A DNA stretch of 32,166 nt, taken from NCBI GenBank assembly GCA_029007415.1, contig JAQXHT010000051.1:1-32166 (forward strand), read 5' to 3'. The stretch is from a bacterium (GTDB lineage: Bacteria; Bacillota_I; Bacilli_A; RF39; UBA660). The first letter of the stretch is position 1, and each line of letters opens with the position of its first letter. A model generated the notes under the pieces. That model worked only from the letters and a program-made list of their open reading frames with translations. It searched no databases and was not told the DNA's origin. The translations under genes were made by a program, and so were the position numbers. This document shows, piece after piece, positions 28,733 through 32,166 of this stretch.

Positions 28733-29365
28733 TATAGTTTTTAAAGTAGATTTTAGTTAAATTGCAAGAATTACTAATTTACCTATATATGATGTTAGTT
28801 TTATTTTATAGATAAACGGATACTTACATGTCATATGACAGATATTTTTAAGTAAAACTATGCATGACACAAATTATTTTTCACTACTAGCATATTAGTA
28901 AATATGCCTTACTAGCTCCTATGGTATTTAATTATCTTTAGTAGTTAAATTTAACTGTAATAAACAACTATATATATTATTATCAGTCTTTTTCATAATC
29001 CGTACGAGGTGTCATTACCCCTGTTTCTTTCCGTTAGTATCTATTAGTGTCAAATAATAGATATATTACTCCGCTATAAGTTTTGTATTTTGAGTTATTT
29101 TCTTAATTTATATTAGTATTAAAATAATACAAAAATAAATTTCTTTCTATATCTTTTAATAATAGTAAAAAGTATTTTAAAGATTATAGATAAAGTCATT
29201 ACTCAAAACAAAATTACCATATTTTACCATAGATTTCCCCTCATCATCCATAATAATGGTAACATATCGTTTGAGAATTTTCAATATTTATTCTCAAGTA
29301 TGAATATATTTATACAAGAAAAAAAGCAAAAACTTTTTTAATAATTTTTACTTTTGTTATTGTTA

Positions 29366-29740
29366 TGCCAAAGATTAATCTTGTTTCCAATCTTACAGAT
29401 TATGAGTTGGCTCATTACTTCCTCTAGTTATTAACCTTAATCAATAACATACGGTTAGATTAGCAATGATTATACTAATTTGTAGTAGGAATCTGGACGG
29501 GCCCCGAAGGAATTCGTGACGTTGTTTCCGTTATTCAAGCTGCCTGAAGGATTCACGTTCCAAACATTTGCATTAGAGTTGTTTGAATTGAAGTTAGACG
29601 GAGACAGCAAACTTCTAAAAACTAATACTAGAAGGAAAAAACCGTTATTAGACTAACCTTATTTATATTCTTTTAATGTACCAATATTTTCTTGAATAGT
29701 TAACACCAGTCAAAAAAAGTATACATCATATTTCTTGGCA
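29366..29740 (-). ncRNA. DGR TR cassette 2 (TR core 29493..29608)
   Basis: LSPSNFNSNNSNANVWNVNPSGSLNNGNNVTNSFGARP. Confidence 0.9.
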
Positions 29741-29776
29741 TAGTATTTAAAAACTACTTTGTCTTAATTATGGTTA

Positions 29777-30154
29777 TGCCAAAGATTAATCTTGTTTCCA
29801 ATCTTACAGATTATGAGTTATCTCATTACTTCCTCTAGTTACCAACCTTAATCAATAACATACGGTTTAGATTAGCAATAATTGTACTAACTTGTAGTAG
29901 GAATCTGGACGGGCCCCGAAGGAATTCGTGACGTTATTCCAGTCAATCAGACCGCCCGAAGGAAGGACGTTCCAAACGTTCGCATTAGAGTTGTTTGAAT
30001 TGAAGTTAGACGGAGACAGCAAACTTCTAAAAACTAATGCTAGAAAAAGTCTAAAACCGTTATTAGATTAACCTTTATCATTTTCTTTTAATGTACCAAT
30101 ATTTTTTTAAATAATTAGTTTAGCTAAAAAACGTATACATTATTTTTTTTGGCA
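29777..30154 (-). ncRNA. DGR TR cassette 3 (TR core 29905..30020), template of the VR in this window
   Basis: LSPSNFNSNNSNANVWNVLPSGGLIDWNNVTNSFGARP; only TR whose non-A bases all match VR. Confidence 0.96.
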
Positions 30155-30233
30155 TAACATAGGAAAAATAATACTCCTTTATTTTTTTAAATGCAAGCGA
30201 TTTTATATTTTAAAAATAAACAATTATAGCTTG

Positions 30234-30590
30234 TGTCAAAGATTAATCTTGTTTCCAATCTTACAGATTATGAGTTAGCTCATTACTTCCTCTAGTTAGT
30301 AACCTTAATCAATAACATACGGTTTAGATTAGCAATGATTATACTAATTTGTAGTAGGAATCTGGACGGGCCCCGAAGGAATTTGTTACATCACGATTAT
30401 TCAGGCTGCCTGAAGAAAACACGCTCCAAATATCTATTATAGAATAATTAGAATTGAAATAAAACGGAGACAGCAATATCTTTAATGCTTAGAACCTCGC
30501 ATTAGATTAACCTTGTTATTATTGCAATGTACAAATATTTTCTTAGCAATAATTATTAACTGAGAAAAGTATACATTATTTTTTCTGACA
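30234..30590 (-). ncRNA. DGR TR cassette 4 (TR core 30362..30474, 113 nt), most divergent
   Basis: LSPFYFNSNYSIIDIWSVFSSGSLNNRDVTNSFGARP; ends TGTCA/TGACA. Confidence 0.85.
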
Positions 30591-30629
30591 CTTTTGATAG
30601 AAAAATTATATTTTTATTTAAAATTAATA

Positions 30630-31009
30630 TGCCAAAGATTAATCTTGTTTCCAATCTTTTAGATTATGAGTTAGCTCATTACTTCCTCTAGTTATTAACC
30701 TTAATCAATAACATACGGTTTAGATTAGCAATGATTATACTAATTTGTAGTAGGAATCTGGACGGGCCCCGAAGGAATTCTCGACACTACCCCAATGATT
30801 CAACATGCCTGAAGGATTCACGTTCCAAACATTCGCACTAGAGTTATTTGAATTGAAGTTAGACGGAGACAGCGAACTTCTAAAACTAATGCTAGAATGG
30901 ATCAAAACCGCTATTAGATTAACCTTATATTATTTTTTATTATCAATGCACCAATATTCTTACAAATAGTATTATTAGTTATAAGATGTATACATTATTT
31001 TTTCTGGCA
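30630..31009 (-). ncRNA. DGR TR cassette 5 (TR core 30758..30873)
   Basis: LSPSNFNSNNSSANVWNVNPSGMLNHWGSVENSFGARP. Confidence 0.9.
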
Positions 31010-31037
31010 TAAAATAATTTTGATATTTATATAGTAG

Positions 31038-31398
31038 TGCCAAAGATTAATCTTGTTTCCAATCTTACAGATTATGAGTTAGCTCATTACTTCCTCTAGT
31101 TACCAACCTTAATCAATAACATACGGTTAGATTAGCAATGATTATACTAATTTGTAGTAGGAATCTGGACGGGCCCCGAAGGAATTATTGACGTTATTCC
31201 AGTCAAGACTGCCTGAAGGCTGCACCGTCCAAACGTTAGCGTGAGAATTACCTGAGTTGAATTTAGACGGAGACAGTGAAAAAGAAATCCAAGTGAGAGA
31301 ACCGTTTTTAGATTAACCTTTTCTTTATGTTCAATGTACCAATATTTTTTCTGAATAATTAATTTAATCAAAGAAAGTATACATTATTTTTTCTGGCA
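31038..31398 (-). ncRNA. DGR TR cassette 6 (TR core 31165..31277, 113 nt)
   Basis: LSPSKFNSGNSHANVWTVQPSGSLDWNNVNNSFGARP; ends GTGCCA/TGGCAC. Confidence 0.9.
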
Positions 31399-31442
31399 CG
31401 TTTTAAGTAATATAAATTTTTTCAAATATATTTTATAGATGT

Positions 31443-31808
31443 ATGCCAAAGATTAATCTTGTTTCCAATCTTTAGATTATGAGTTAACTCATTACTTCCT
31501 CTAGTTATCAACCTTAATCAATAACATACGGTTAGATTAGCAATGATTATACTAATTTGTAGTAGGAATCTGGACGGGCCCCGAAGGAATTTGCAACATA
31601 CGTCCAATCATTCAGACTGCCCGAAGGATTCACGTTCCAAACGTTCGACTGTGAGTTGTTTGAATCGAAGTTAGACGGAGACAGCGAAAGGACAAACAAA
31701 CAGAAAGAGTCCGTTAGTAGATTAACCTTATTTATATTTATTTAATGCATCAATATTCTTACAAATAATTATATTAGTTGCAAGATGTATACATTACCTT
31801 TTCTGGCA
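31443..31808 (-). ncRNA. DGR TR cassette 7 (TR core 31570..31685)
   Basis: LSPSNFDSNNSQSNVWNVNPSGSLNDWTYVANSFGARP. Confidence 0.9.
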
Positions 31809-31816
31809 TAAATTAA

Positions 31817-31842
31817 AGGCAAAATGATGAGTCATTTTGCCT
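31817..31842 (-). terminator. Terminator of the DGR target gene
   Basis: 11-bp perfect stem aggcaaaatga-tgag-tcattttgcct just past the TAG stop at 31848, separating target gene from TR array. Confidence 0.75.
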
Positions 31843-31847
31843 AGAAA

Positions 31848-32166
31848 CTAACTTATTGAAACAACATATGGATTTAAAGCAGTTCCATCTCCCTTGGTTA
31901 TCAGTGTATCAGCCTTTAGGTTGATAACTGGACGGGCCCCGAAGGAAGACGAGACGTAAATCCAGTCAAGCAGACCGCCCGAAGGAAGGACGTACCAAAC
32001 GTACGCAAGAGAGTAGTATGAAGAGAAGTAAGACGGAGACAGCGTCCAGAAATATTGGCCATTATATAGATAATAATTACTATTTGCTGTATTATATACT
32101 CCTCCAGCCATTGCTACTTCATCGGCTGTGATAAGTGAAACTGGATAGTCTAGTTTGGCACTTGCA
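31848..32166 (-). CDS. DGR target protein, C-terminal part (5' end beyond window)
   Basis: Reading frame stays open past the track start (32111) to the edge: ASAKLDYPVSLITADEVAMAGGVYNTANSNYYLYNGQYFWTLSPSYFSSYYSLAYVWYVLPSGGLLDWIYVSSSFGARPVINLKADTLITKGDGTALNPYVVSIS. Confidence 0.88.
   Translation of the reverse strand, partial: ASAKLDYPVSLITADEVAMAGGVYNTANSNYYLYNGQYFWTLSPSYFSSYYSLAYVWYVLPSGGLLDWIYVSSSFGARPVINLKADTLITKGDGTALNPYVVSIS
31928..32043 (-). repeat. DGR variable repeat (VR)
   Basis: 116 nt; 15 differences from TR3, all at TR adenines. Confidence 0.97.

Noticed and set aside
31147-31371. 74-aa minus-strand ORF in the supplied track
   Set aside because: Lies inside TR cassette 6 in a different frame from the template; an out-of-frame by-product of the repeat.
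28700-31800. sigma-70 promoter in each TR cassette leader (AATGTATACT)
   Set aside because: A -10-like TATACT is conserved, but no convincing -35 sits at 16-18 bp upstream in the divergent linkers; transcription start cannot be assigned from sequence.
28351-31808. CRISPR array or generic tandem repeat/IS cluster
   Set aside because: Units are about 370 bp with coding-compatible cores matching a VR by A-specific changes; no transposase, no target-site duplications seen, no cas genes.

Overview
Low-GC Firmicutes/Mollicutes-like chromosome segment. About 26 kb is mostly housekeeping genes on the minus strand: proS, rluD, lspA, dnaE, rpmB, trmL, smc, obgE, rpmA-prp-rplU, an SNF2 helicase and rsmD. 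Two accessory systems stand out. (1) A diversity-generating retroelement (DGR) occupies about 26.47-32.17 kb. It has a reverse transcriptase with PIGNMTSQ and YMDD motifs, an Avd-like helical protein, a MutS-domain-I-like protein, and a tandem array of SEVEN template-repeat (TR) cassettes of about 357-382 bp each. The 3' end of the variable target gene runs off the window edge. Hand alignment shows that the single VR in the window (31928-32043) differs from TR copy 3 (29905-30020) at 15 of 116 positions. All 15 are adenines in the TR, and no non-A position differs, so the array-to-target assignment is unambiguous. Each TR encodes a different in-frame template (116 or 113 nt, no stops). Each cassette is closed by a terminal inverted repeat with compensatory changes and carries an internal covarying hairpin, so each looks like a self-contained structured RNA. 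(2) A triplicated small-peptide locus at about 17.4-18.6 kb looks like a type I toxin-antitoxin system. It has two intact 30-aa hydrophobic ORFs plus one decayed copy, Shine-Dalgarno-sequestering hairpins, extended -10 promoters, convergent antisense promoters and shared bidirectional terminators. All calls were made by eye; no database search was run.
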